Made by a program: the position numbers and the translations under genes. Below the pieces are notes generated by a model, which did not search any database, had not been told where the DNA came from, and was given only the letters and a program-made list of their open reading frames with translations. Shown piece by piece: positions 1 to 7,733 of a stretch of DNA of 64,000 nucleotides. The stretch comes from Candidatus Babelota bacterium (GTDB taxonomy: Bacteria; Babelota; Babeliae; Babelales; Vermiphilaceae): the NCBI GenBank assembly GCA_029262595.1, contig JAJCZB010000011.1, forward strand, positions 30,352 through 94,351. Direction: 5' to 3'. Position 1 is the first letter of the stretch; each line of letters opens with the position of its first letter.

Positions 1-297
1 TTGTTGACGATGAGGAGGATTATTTGTTGATTGCTTTTGATGCTCTCGAGGTTGCTTTGGTTGAACAACCGGCTGCTCAGCGGGACTATTTTTTTCTTGC
101 TCTCGTACTGGTTTTTTCTCAGGAGACTTCGCAGGCGAACCTTTAGAATCTGTTTTTGTATCTTTTGGCGCAACCACCATTACAGGATCCTTTACCGGAT
201 CTTTAATTTTTTTACGCGGTCGTGGTTTTTTTTCTTTCACTTCTTGCGTATTAGCAGTCGCTGCTGCTTTTAATTCAGAATTTTTTTGTTCTTTCAC
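1..297 (-). CDS. N-terminal part of a Lys/Pro-rich protein, truncated by window edge
   Basis: An open frame runs off the left edge on the minus strand. It starts at a GTG (297-295) preceded by an AAGGGGG Shine-Dalgarno about 5 bases upstream. The visible 99 residues are low-complexity and highly charged, rich in Lys, Pro, Glu and Gln (for example KEKKPRPRKKIKDP), with no hydrophobic segment. Such extensions occur on nucleic-acid-binding proteins, for example the N-terminal extensions of some Rho factors or translation factors. Nothing here identifies the family, because the conserved part lies outside the window. The ORF on the opposite strand is a shadow of this gene. Confidence 0.6.
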   Translation of the reverse strand, partial: MKEQKNSELKAAATANTQEVKEKKPRPRKKIKDPVKDPVMVVAPKDTKTDSKGSPAKSPEKKPVREQEKNSPAEQPVVQPKQPREHQKQSTNNPPHRQQ

Positions 298-515
298 AAA
301 ATTCCCCCTTTGAAAGAGACATACCATATCATAGTATTAGACCTCTTAAGCACTAATTATTTCTTACTTACTAGACGTTCAGCAGAGAGGCATGATTAGG
401 ATACATCTCTCCTAATCCGCTCTTAAAAGACATAGAAAGAACGCTCAATGAATCGACATTTTATCAACGTTTTGGATAAGCTTCAGTACCCTCTACACGA
501 TTATTGGTTTTTGTT

Positions 516-1409
516 CTAGGCCTTACTTTCACGATTGAATAACATCATTACAGGACTAGCAATATAAACAGAAGAATAGGTACCAACAACGATACCAACC
601 AACAAAGCAAGAGAAAAATCACGTAGCGCCTCGCCACCAAGAACAAGCATGGAGACTACTGCCAAACCGGTTGAAATACTGGTCAAAAGCGTACGTCGTA
701 ACGTTTGATTCAGACTCACATTCACTACCGTTTTGAGTGAATCGTTCGACATTTTTTTCGCATTGTCCCTAATTTGCGAAAAAATCACGATGGTATCATT
801 AATCGAATACCCCATCACTGCTAAAATCGCACCAATAACATTAACTGAAATTTCTCTATCGAATAAAAGAAAGACCGCAAGCATCAAAATTGCATCATGA
901 AAAAGTGCTACTACCGCACCAACGGCAAAGCCAAGAGACCAAAAACGCAACGCGATGTATGCAAGCATAGCCAACAACGCAAGAAGCACAGCGCGTAACG
1001 ATTTTCCACGCAATGTTTCACCCACTTCAGGGCCAACGCTTTCGCTTTGCAATACGGTTACTTGAATCTCAGGCAACGCTTTTTGAATCGCTGACTGCAT
1101 GATTTCTGCAACCTGCCCAAGCTCTTTACTTACCTCATCAAGCTTGATACGCACTAAAATTTCATCTTCGCTAAATTCACGAAGTGCAGCGCCACTCCAC
1201 CCTTCTTTATCAAGAATATCTTTAATCGCAAGCATGCTTACTGGTTGTGAAAATTTTAAAAGAACCTGAGCTCCACCAGTAAAATCAACACTATACCGAA
1301 ATACGTGCCCCGTTGTTTGTTTTTTATAAATGGCAAAGCCGATAAAGCCTCCCACTAAAAAGAATGAAACTAAGGCCGTGAGCATGCGGTATTTTACAAA
1401 ATTAATCAT
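516..1409 (-). CDS. secF: Protein translocase subunit SecF
   Basis: SecF forms the SecDF complex that uses the proton motive force to pull exported proteins across the inner membrane. The 297-aa product has the family architecture: a first membrane helix (about residues 9-28), a periplasmic domain with the conserved DFTGG motif near residue 43, then five membrane helices with the MGYSINDTIVIF motif in the second half. Length is normal. A GGAGAG Shine-Dalgarno precedes the ATG. No secD is visible, so secD and secF are either separated or secD lies beyond the edge. The large number of signal-peptide proteins in this window makes an active Sec pathway central here. Confidence 0.95.
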   Translation of the reverse strand: MINFVKYRMLTALVSFFLVGGFIGFAIYKKQTTGHVFRYSVDFTGGAQVLLKFSQPVSMLAIKDILDKEGWSGAALREFSEDEILVRIKLDEVSKELGQVAEIMQSAIQKALPEIQVTVLQSESVGPEVGETLRGKSLRAVLLALLAMLAYIALRFWSLGFAVGAVVALFHDAILMLAVFLLFDREISVNVIGAILAVMGYSINDTIVIFSQIRDNAKKMSNDSLKTVVNVSLNQTLRRTLLTSISTGLAVVSMLVLGGEALRDFSLALLVGIVVGTYSSVYIASPVMMLFNRESKA

Positions 1410-1503
1410 AGACGTTCTCTCCAGATCGGATGTATGTGCAGAAGATCATAAGATTCGCTTTACGCAAGTTTTAGCATGTAAAGATGAGTTAGGCAAGTGG
1501 AGA

Positions 1504-1764
1504 CTACGCTTCAGTTGGTAACACAGAAACGTATTTTCTACCCTTATGCCCGTAATGGAATTTGACAGATCCTGCTACTTTAGCAAACAATGTATCATCG
1601 CCACCTTTTCCAACGTTTACACCAGCATTGACACGGGTTCCTCGTTGGCGAACAATGATTTCACCGCCATTTACGCATTGGCCATCAAAAAGTTTTATAC
1701 CTAACCGCTTACTTTGGCTATCGCGATTATTCTGTGTACTACCACCGGATTTACTTGTAGCCAT
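1504..1764 (-). CDS. rpmA: 50S ribosomal protein L27
   Basis: The 86-aa basic protein begins [17 protein letters not shown], matching the L27 N terminus that reaches the peptidyl-transferase centre. It continues with the family signature ([31 protein letters not shown]). Length is standard. An AAAGGA Shine-Dalgarno lies 7 bases before the ATG. There is no propeptide ahead of the MATSKSGG segment, so this is not the Firmicute-type cleaved L27. The usual partner rplU (L21) is not adjacent. It sits 95 bp upstream of secF on the same strand and may be cotranscribed with it. Confidence 0.97.
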   Translation of the reverse strand: MATSKSGGSTQNNRDSQSKRLGIKLFDGQCVNGGEIIVRQRGTRVNAGVNVGKGGDDTLFAKVAGSVKFHYGHKGRKYVSVLPTEA

Positions 1765-1899
1765 TATCGTTTCCTTTAAAAAGTACCGTTAGTTTTTTGA
1801 ATTTCTCTTAAAAGAATGGGTCTCAGAAAGACGAGTATCAACTATATTCACCAATTAGTATGGCAATCACACACCAAAAAGTCAATAATCCGGGAGGCT

Positions 1900-3480
1900 T
1901 TACTCCGCTTTTTGTGCCCATCGTCTTGCTTTAGGAGGGGCAAAAGCAGATTGAGCCCTTTTTTGAGGATCTTCGCACACTGGCAATGCCACGTGAACAT
2001 AATCTCGATAGGCCTCTCCCCCCTTGCGCAGTCGGCGGCCTTTTTTAGCTGGATCCTGACTCAGAGTATTTACTTCATACAAGCCAAATTTTTTGGTATG
2101 TCCCATATTCCACTCAAAATTATCAACCAACGACCAATAGTAAAAACCTATCAGATTAACTCCTTCCTGCAGCGCCTTATAAGCAGCATTTGCATAGCCG
2201 ATAATCCACTTTTCACGGCGATCGTCTTTCGCATCAGGAATACCATTTTCCGTAATATAAATTGGCTTGCCAAGCTGATTCATCTCATGCAATGCCTCAT
2301 ATAGCGCCTCCGGCCACGTACAATAATCCATATCAGTCATAGGGCGCCCTTTTGCTGGAGCCGGCTGAGGTTTTAAAATCACGCGAGAATAAAAGTTGAG
2401 CCCGATATAGTCATTACAATACGGCGCATCTGCGTATGTCTTTCGAATAGGCTTCATAGCAAATGGCCTTACCGGGACTACCCATCGAACAGCTCCCAGC
2501 ATGTTAGACCACGTAGGGACATATTCAAAATCACCCGTTTTGAAAAAATTAAATACTGTGTCATGTCCAAAAATAAAGTTCATAAAGGAAGCGGCCCCAA
2601 CTTGAAATCTCTTCTGCTGGAAGCGAAGCATTTGATGCACAATGCCGATTTTGCTTTCTTGGCCATGCGGCATGAGCTTGAGTGCTTTGTATGTTTCGCA
2701 ATGCGCCTTAAGCAAATGCCAAAGTACTGGCCCAGCATACTGTGCTTGGCCTGCCGGAGCATGGGTGCCCAAGACGTACCCGCACGCACTGATTACCGTT
2801 GGCTCATTCATAGTGCACCACAACTGTACTTTATGCCCAAATCGCTTAAATGCCTCCTGAGCAAAACGCACAAAATGTTCAATATTTTCTTCTTTTTCCC
2901 ATCCGCCTAAGCGCGAAAACCACATGGGATGCACCCAATGATACAAGGTAATCATCGGTTTAATATCATTTTCTAATAATGCGTCAATGTAGCGATCAAA
3001 TAACTTAAACGCTTCCTCATTCCATTCGCCTTGCACCGGATTTAAATCCGCCCATGGCAAATCAAATCGCCAGGAATTAAGGCCCTGCTCTTTCATAAGC
3101 TTGATATCATCAAACATCCGATTCCACCCATCAGCTCCATTGCCTACGGTGTGGCCAAAATCTATCGGAGAGACTTTCGAACCAATTCCTACCCCACGTT
3201 TTTTTTTACGTGAGATTTGATATCGAACTTTGTGTTTGTTTTCAAAAAAGGTCCAATTACTGTTTGGCTTGCCGTGGGTTTTCCATGAATTGTGGCCCGC
3301 ATATTGATACCAGGAAATACCGGAGCCTTTGATCGCAAAAGAAACGCCACCTTCTTTTTTTTCAAAGATGGAATCAGAAAGGGGCAATCGTGCAATAGAT
3401 ACAGCAGAGCTCTTCATTACCGCTCCAACTAAACTACTCACCACAATAGACACACCTAAAAGCATTCGCGCTAAGCGCAT
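1900..3480 (-). CDS. Secreted glycoside hydrolase family 1 (beta-glucosidase-like)
   Basis: A retaining beta-glycosidase of family GH1. The acid/base Glu is in TMNEP (Glu about 226) and the nucleophile Glu is in ITENG (Glu about 411). The sugar-binding SWYQYAGHNSW-type segment lies near residues 56-66. The first about 27 residues form a Sec signal peptide (basic start, hydrophobic LLGVSIVVSSLVGAV, then small residues), so the enzyme is probably periplasmic or released. Total length of 526 aa exceeds the usual about 450 because of the leader and a basic insertion around residues 80-105 (RKKKRG). Start is fixed by AGGGGATGAGAT before ATG. The substrate is unknown; beta-glucosides, beta-galactosides and 6-phospho sugars are all possible in GH1. 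Confidence 0.88.
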   Translation of the reverse strand: MRLARMLLGVSIVVSSLVGAVMKSSAVSIARLPLSDSIFEKKEGGVSFAIKGSGISWYQYAGHNSWKTHGKPNSNWTFFENKHKVRYQISRKKKRGVGIGSKVSPIDFGHTVGNGADGWNRMFDDIKLMKEQGLNSWRFDLPWADLNPVQGEWNEEAFKLFDRYIDALLENDIKPMITLYHWVHPMWFSRLGGWEKEENIEHFVRFAQEAFKRFGHKVQLWCTMNEPTVISACGYVLGTHAPAGQAQYAGPVLWHLLKAHCETYKALKLMPHGQESKIGIVHQMLRFQQKRFQVGAASFMNFIFGHDTVFNFFKTGDFEYVPTWSNMLGAVRWVVPVRPFAMKPIRKTYADAPYCNDYIGLNFYSRVILKPQPAPAKGRPMTDMDYCTWPEALYEALHEMNQLGKPIYITENGIPDAKDDRREKWIIGYANAAYKALQEGVNLIGFYYWSLVDNFEWNMGHTKKFGLYEVNTLSQDPAKKGRRLRKGGEAYRDYVHVALPVCEDPQKRAQSAFAPPKARRWAQKAE

Positions 3481-3530
3481 ATCTCATCCCCTAAAATACA
3501 ACTTTTTTCCCTATCTATCCCTAGTTTAGC

Positions 3531-6251
3531 TTATTTTGAGACTTGGGCCCAATCCTTTCCTATTCGCGTAGTTACCACCAAAGGTACATTCCAATCTACT
3601 ATCCGCTCAAGAGTATCTTTTGCCAGCGCTTCAACCTGCGTACTTACCTCTTTCGGAGCGGAAATAAGAAGTTCGTCATGAATTTGAAGAAGCATCTGAG
3701 ATTGAGGAAATTCTTGCTTAAGTCGCTGCTCGAGCTGAATCATCCCTTGTTTCATAATTTCAGCAGCAGTCCCCTGTGCAACCGTATTAATCGCAATTCG
3801 CTTGGCTTCTTCATATAGGACTCTGTTTTTTTCATAAATCGCAGGTACGTATCGGCGACGCCCCCAATGGGTAGTAACATATCCATCGCGCTCAGCATCT
3901 GAAACGATTTTATCCATCCACTCACGAACCCCTGGGTATTGCGCAAAGTACGTATCGATATATTGCTTTGCTTCTTTAAATGAAATACCCAAATCTTTTG
4001 AAAGGCCATAGGGAGTAAGCCCATACAAAATACTAAAGTTGATGCGCTTACCAATTTGCCGTTGCGCGCTCGTTACCTGATCGAGTTGCACATCAAAAAG
4101 TCGCGCTGCCGTTTCGGCGTGAATATCATGCCCACTTTTAAACGCTTCAAGCAGTGCCGCATCTTGCGAAAGATACGCAAGCACACGTAGCTCAATCTGC
4201 GAATAATCGCCGGAGATAAATGCGTTACCTTCAATGGGCTGAAATGCTGCACGAATCGCAAGCCCCGGGCCAGATACCGGCACATTTTGCAAATTCGGAT
4301 CAAAGCTTGAAAGGCGCCCCGTAGCCACACGCGTTTGATTAAACGTGGTATGAATGCGCTTATCTTTGGGGTTAACGTAACTGGGCAACGCTTCTATATA
4401 TGTGCTTTTTAATTTAAAGAGCTCGCGATATTTCAAAATTAATGCCGGCACAGGATGTAATTGCGACAGCGCTTGCAGCACTTCGTGATCGGTTGAGTAT
4501 CCCGTTCCTTTTGAGCTCTTTTTTTGCGGTGGTAATTTAAGATCATAAAAAAGCAGCTGCTCAACTTGTTTTGGAGAATTGAGATTAATTTTTTCATGTT
4601 TTTGCTCGAGCATTGCAATAATATCCGCCTCAATTTTTGCAAGCGCGTTACCAACCTGCAAATCCAGCTTCATCAGCAATTCTTGATCTACTAAAATACC
4701 ACGCCGCTCCATTTGATAGAGCACGTGCATGAGTGGCATTTCAATATTATAAAAAAGCGATGCCATACCTTCTTTTTCAAGTTCTTTTTTGAAAATGCCA
4801 TGCAGCTTAAATGTTTGATATGCATCGTTAGCCGAGTAATCAGTAGCAAGCGCAAGATGCACAAATGAAAAGTTTTTGAGCTTAGGCGCTTTGACTACTT
4901 CATCGAACGTAAGCATCTCCTCATCAAAATAAAACTGTGCCAAATGCTTCAGACCAATGCGCTGCCAATCTTTTGTTACAAGCGATGCGGCAATCAAAGT
5001 ATCAAACGATACATTCGCCACTTCGATGCCATGCGAGGCCAAAACGTGCATATCGAATTTTGCATTATGCATGTAGACCTGAATATTTTTATTTTCTAGC
5101 ACCGGCTTGAGCGCTGCTTTAACTTCATCGTAAGAAAGTTGCTGCTCAATCGTCTGATGGCCAAACGGAATATAATAGGCTACCGATTCATTTGTGCAGA
5201 TCGAGATTCCCACCATGTTAGTCTGCAAAGGGCTCACGCTATCGCACTCTGTATCCAATGCGCACAGGCCCGCAGTTTCAATTTCTTGTACCACGCTTGC
5301 AAGCGCGATCGGCGTATTCACGCATTGAAAATTTTTCTGCTTAAGGGCTACCAACTTTTGCTCAAACATCGCTTGGCGCTGCTCTTTAGTCGCGCCGAGC
5401 TCATCAAGTAAACTTTTAAGCTCTAATTTTTTAAATACCGGCTGCGCCTTAATCCAATTGCGCGCATCGAACTGAATATCTGCTTGCGTTACGTTCGTTG
5501 GTACGCGCTGCAGTAAAAAAAGCGTACGGCTTAAAAACGCATTATCGCGCCCTGCTTCCAGCGCATTCTTGGTGCGAGGTTTTTTCACTTCATCAAGGCG
5601 CTCATAGAGATCTTCTAGCGAATCAAACTGGGTTACTAATTCTTGCGCGCCTTTTTTTCCAATGCCACGCACACCCGGAATATTATCTGAAGCATCGCCA
5701 AGAAGTGAAAAAAAGAACGGAAGTTTTTCTACCGGAAAGCCAAGCTTAGTTTCAAGATCCTCTTTTGAAATAAGTTCATCTTTAAAAAAGTCATAGAGGT
5801 AGGCATTGGCTTGCGTAAGCGCTTGGCCCATATCTTTATCGGAAGTAACGTAGACCATTTTTTTATCGCCATTGCCCTGCTCGCGCGCAAGCGAATACAT
5901 CAAATCATCCGCTTCATATCCTGAGCGAGAAAGCTGATGCAACCCAATTAAATCTGCAAATTCTTGGATATGCACTTTTTGATCAAAGAGATCGCTTGGC
6001 GGCGCTTGGCGCGTCGCTTTATATTCCTCAAAAAGTTCATGGCGCGTTGTTGGGCCTTTGCTATCCCAAACAAGTGCAACGTATGATGGGCCAAATTTTT
6101 CAATCAAGCGTTTTATCATCCGGCAAAAAGTATACACCGCATTAACCGGCTCACCACGAGAGGTATGCAGCGGCCGTGTGCCATAATAAGCGCGGTATAA
6201 AAAGGAGGAGCCATCAATTAAAAAAACTGTTTTTTTTGGATCTAATTTCAT
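3531..6251 (-). CDS. polA: DNA polymerase I (PolA)
   Basis: A full-length 906-aa DNA polymerase I for Okazaki-fragment processing and repair. The N-terminal 5'-3' nuclease domain (about 1-300) has the FLIDGSSFLYRAYY and EADDL motifs. A 3'-5' exonuclease domain (about 310-500) keeps its acidic residues in LDTECD, NAKFDMHV and YSANDAYQTF, so proofreading is expected to be active, unlike in many PolA proteins that have lost it. The polymerase domain (about 520-906) has motif A DYSQIELRVLAYLS, the O-helix with KRINFSILYGL, and motif C QIHDELL. The gene is closely followed by the GH1 gene (50 bp) on the same strand, with no functional link obvious. Confidence 0.97.
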   Translation of the reverse strand: MKLDPKKTVFLIDGSSFLYRAYYGTRPLHTSRGEPVNAVYTFCRMIKRLIEKFGPSYVALVWDSKGPTTRHELFEEYKATRQAPPSDLFDQKVHIQEFADLIGLHQLSRSGYEADDLMYSLAREQGNGDKKMVYVTSDKDMGQALTQANAYLYDFFKDELISKEDLETKLGFPVEKLPFFFSLLGDASDNIPGVRGIGKKGAQELVTQFDSLEDLYERLDEVKKPRTKNALEAGRDNAFLSRTLFLLQRVPTNVTQADIQFDARNWIKAQPVFKKLELKSLLDELGATKEQRQAMFEQKLVALKQKNFQCVNTPIALASVVQEIETAGLCALDTECDSVSPLQTNMVGISICTNESVAYYIPFGHQTIEQQLSYDEVKAALKPVLENKNIQVYMHNAKFDMHVLASHGIEVANVSFDTLIAASLVTKDWQRIGLKHLAQFYFDEEMLTFDEVVKAPKLKNFSFVHLALATDYSANDAYQTFKLHGIFKKELEKEGMASLFYNIEMPLMHVLYQMERRGILVDQELLMKLDLQVGNALAKIEADIIAMLEQKHEKINLNSPKQVEQLLFYDLKLPPQKKSSKGTGYSTDHEVLQALSQLHPVPALILKYRELFKLKSTYIEALPSYVNPKDKRIHTTFNQTRVATGRLSSFDPNLQNVPVSGPGLAIRAAFQPIEGNAFISGDYSQIELRVLAYLSQDAALLEAFKSGHDIHAETAARLFDVQLDQVTSAQRQIGKRINFSILYGLTPYGLSKDLGISFKEAKQYIDTYFAQYPGVREWMDKIVSDAERDGYVTTHWGRRRYVPAIYEKNRVLYEEAKRIAINTVAQGTAAEIMKQGMIQLEQRLKQEFPQSQMLLQIHDELLISAPKEVSTQVEALAKDTLERIVDWNVPLVVTTRIGKDWAQVSK

Positions 6252-6278
6252 GCGATATGCGCCTTATGCATCTTTCAT

Positions 6279-6305
6279 CCGTTCGCCCTGAGCGTGTCGA
6301 AGGGT
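6279..6305 (+). repeat. Palindromic dispersed repeat, left arm (CGCCCTGAGC/GTCGAAGGG type)
   Basis: The 27-bp unit reads CCGTTCGCCCTGAGCGTGTC followed by GAAGGGT. The same unit recurs at 13991-14018, and inverted copies occur at 6393-6453 and 14097-14132. Here it lies in the gap upstream of polA, only about 30 bp from the polA start codon, so it may sit in the polA 5' region. Confidence 0.8.
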
Positions 6306-6392
6306 CTACAAATATTCAAAAAAATGCAACTTTGATTTGTAACAATTCACGCTATCTTTTTCTTTTCATGACTTATACATTTGCCCGTTCAT

Positions 6393-6453
6393 AACCCTTC
6401 GACACGCTCCCAGGCGTCGCTAATGCTATGCCGGACTATCGCAGGGCGAACGA
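6393..6453 (-). repeat. Palindromic dispersed repeat, right arm with about 30-bp insertion
   Basis: This is the inverted copy of the 6279 unit (AACCCTTCGACACGCTC ... AGGGCGAACG). Its centre is expanded by about 30 bp (roughly 6411-6440, containing GGCGTCGCTAATGCTATGCC), so the arm is longer than the other copies. With the left arm it could form a long stem. Confidence 0.65.
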
Positions 6454-6533
6454 GAAGAAAATTATAACATCATAAGATAAAGTTTTTCTTTTTTCTTATA
6501 TTTTCAGCATACCAGAATGGCCAAAAATAGAAA

Positions 6534-6554
6534 CCGGCAGCCAAAGGCTGCCGG
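6534..6554 (-). terminator. Rho-independent terminator
   Basis: A perfect 9-bp GC-rich stem (CCGGCAGCC / GGCTGCCGG) with a 3-base loop. On the minus strand it is followed by TTTCTATTTTT. It lies 6 bp after the stop codon of the minus-strand gene ending at 6561. Confidence 0.85.
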
Positions 6555-6560
6555 CTTGGA

Positions 6561-7622
6561 TTATCTATTCAACCAGCGAACTTGACTACTCTCAATACAG
6601 TACGGGGCAAGCACTACTGTCGTTGAATCAGCTCCCGGCGGATTATACACCTGGTCCGCTTGGTCCTGCAGGTTACGTTTTTTCTCATTCCATATATCTT
6701 GTGCATTTGGGCCTCTCCATCTGCCCTCTTTTACCAAAATTGGTACAATCGTATATCGGGTGCCATCAGCATCATTAACTAGTACGCGCTCTTTTGCAAC
6801 CTCAAACGTACCCGATTCAAGGCGCTGCTCTAGCTCAACATGCTTATTGGTCATGCAGCGCTTAAAGTATGCAATGGCTGCATTATCGTCCGCATAATCT
6901 CCCACCGCAACTCCATTTGCTTGCTGCAATTCTTGCACAAGAGCTTGCAAATATCGCTCCATTGCCTGAGTGCGAGTATCAACAGCGCCAATGCGTGCAT
7001 CTGGCGCAGCTGCCCCAGCAGCAGCTGTACCAGGCGATCCTTCAACTTCCGCCCCGACGCCTCTAACCTGACCCTGCAACGTCTGCAATAGCGCCGTCTC
7101 TGCAGCATGATCAGCTGCTCGTTTAGCTTCATGTGCCGCCATCTGATCCAAATTTTTTTGTTGGCGATCACCCAAATATTTTAGCCCTCCCAAAAATCCT
7201 ACTGCGGGAATTCCATACCAAAATCCATAGTACGCCGTATTTATAACTGCGCGTCGCACCATGCGTTTGCATTCTTTACTACGCACATACTGAATCGTAT
7301 TAGGGCCAACAGCTAATGCGCCGTTAACGCTTGATCGTGCACTCTTTCGTGCATTGCGCGCAAAGCGCTTGAGCAAAACTTTCCATCGAGCAGGCTTGCG
7401 ATCGGAAGCAAGTACTGCGTGTTGATCTGCAAATGGATTGGAAACTGCAACAGATGGAATTGATGGTAATGCCATTGAAACTTGCGGAATGTGCGGAATT
7501 TTTGGAATAAGCTTTGACCAATTAAATTTTCGTCTTTGTGATTTTTTAGGTGCACCATGAGCAGAAAAAACAGTTACAACAGAGAATCCGATTAACATAC
7601 AAAACAGCATACGCTTTTTCAT
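6561..7622 (-). CDS. Secreted coiled-coil protein of unknown function
   Basis: I do not recognise this 353-aa protein. It has a clear signal peptide (MKKRMLFCMLIGFSVVTVFS, cut near AHG-AP) and a very basic region (about 75-130). A weakly hydrophobic segment follows (about 132-148, YYGFWYGIPAVGFLGGL), then a helical, Ala/Gln-rich stretch (150-240) likely to form a coiled coil. The C-terminal domain ends WLNR. Start is supported by GGAGG five bases before ATG. The layout of signal peptide, membrane-like segment and coiled coil resembles the protein encoded at 21781-22665, although the sequences are not obviously alike. It is transcribed alone and ends in a strong terminator. Confidence 0.8.
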   Translation of the reverse strand: MKKRMLFCMLIGFSVVTVFSAHGAPKKSQRRKFNWSKLIPKIPHIPQVSMALPSIPSVAVSNPFADQHAVLASDRKPARWKVLLKRFARNARKSARSSVNGALAVGPNTIQYVRSKECKRMVRRAVINTAYYGFWYGIPAVGFLGGLKYLGDRQQKNLDQMAAHEAKRAADHAAETALLQTLQGQVRGVGAEVEGSPGTAAAGAAAPDARIGAVDTRTQAMERYLQALVQELQQANGVAVGDYADDNAAIAYFKRCMTNKHVELEQRLESGTFEVAKERVLVNDADGTRYTIVPILVKEGRWRGPNAQDIWNEKKRNLQDQADQVYNPPGADSTTVVLAPYCIESSQVRWLNR

Positions 7623-7733
7623 GAAGGCCTCCGCACAAATTTAAATACTGCAATACTATTGAAGAATATGTTGGAGTACTTTACCATAAGTACATTGTTT
7701 TGCACAAAATTATATGATTCTTACTGAGACAGA

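Larger units (their letters stand above)
6252..6560. other. 309-bp intergenic stretch holding an inverted repeat pair and a terminator
   Basis: No credible gene is seen between polA and the next minus-strand gene. The stretch holds the two inverted arms of the CTTCGA/GCTCAGGGCGAAC repeat (6279-6305 and 6393-6453) separated by 87 bp of AT-rich DNA. It also holds a strong hairpin terminator at 6534-6554. A short plus-strand ORF across it is translated repeat sequence and has no ribosome-binding site. Confidence 0.6.

Noticed and set aside
31..273. 80-aa plus-strand ORF rich in Phe/Leu/Arg
   Set aside because: It lies opposite the GTG-started Lys/Pro-rich frame on the minus strand and is explained by that gene's Lys/Glu/Arg codons read backwards.
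1816..2304. 162-aa plus-strand ORF across the GH1 gene
   Set aside because: Antisense to a clear GH1 enzyme with intact catalytic motifs.
6176..6394. 72-aa plus-strand ORF containing SSVRPERVEGS
   Set aside because: Its peptide is translated palindromic repeat plus antisense polA; no Shine-Dalgarno.
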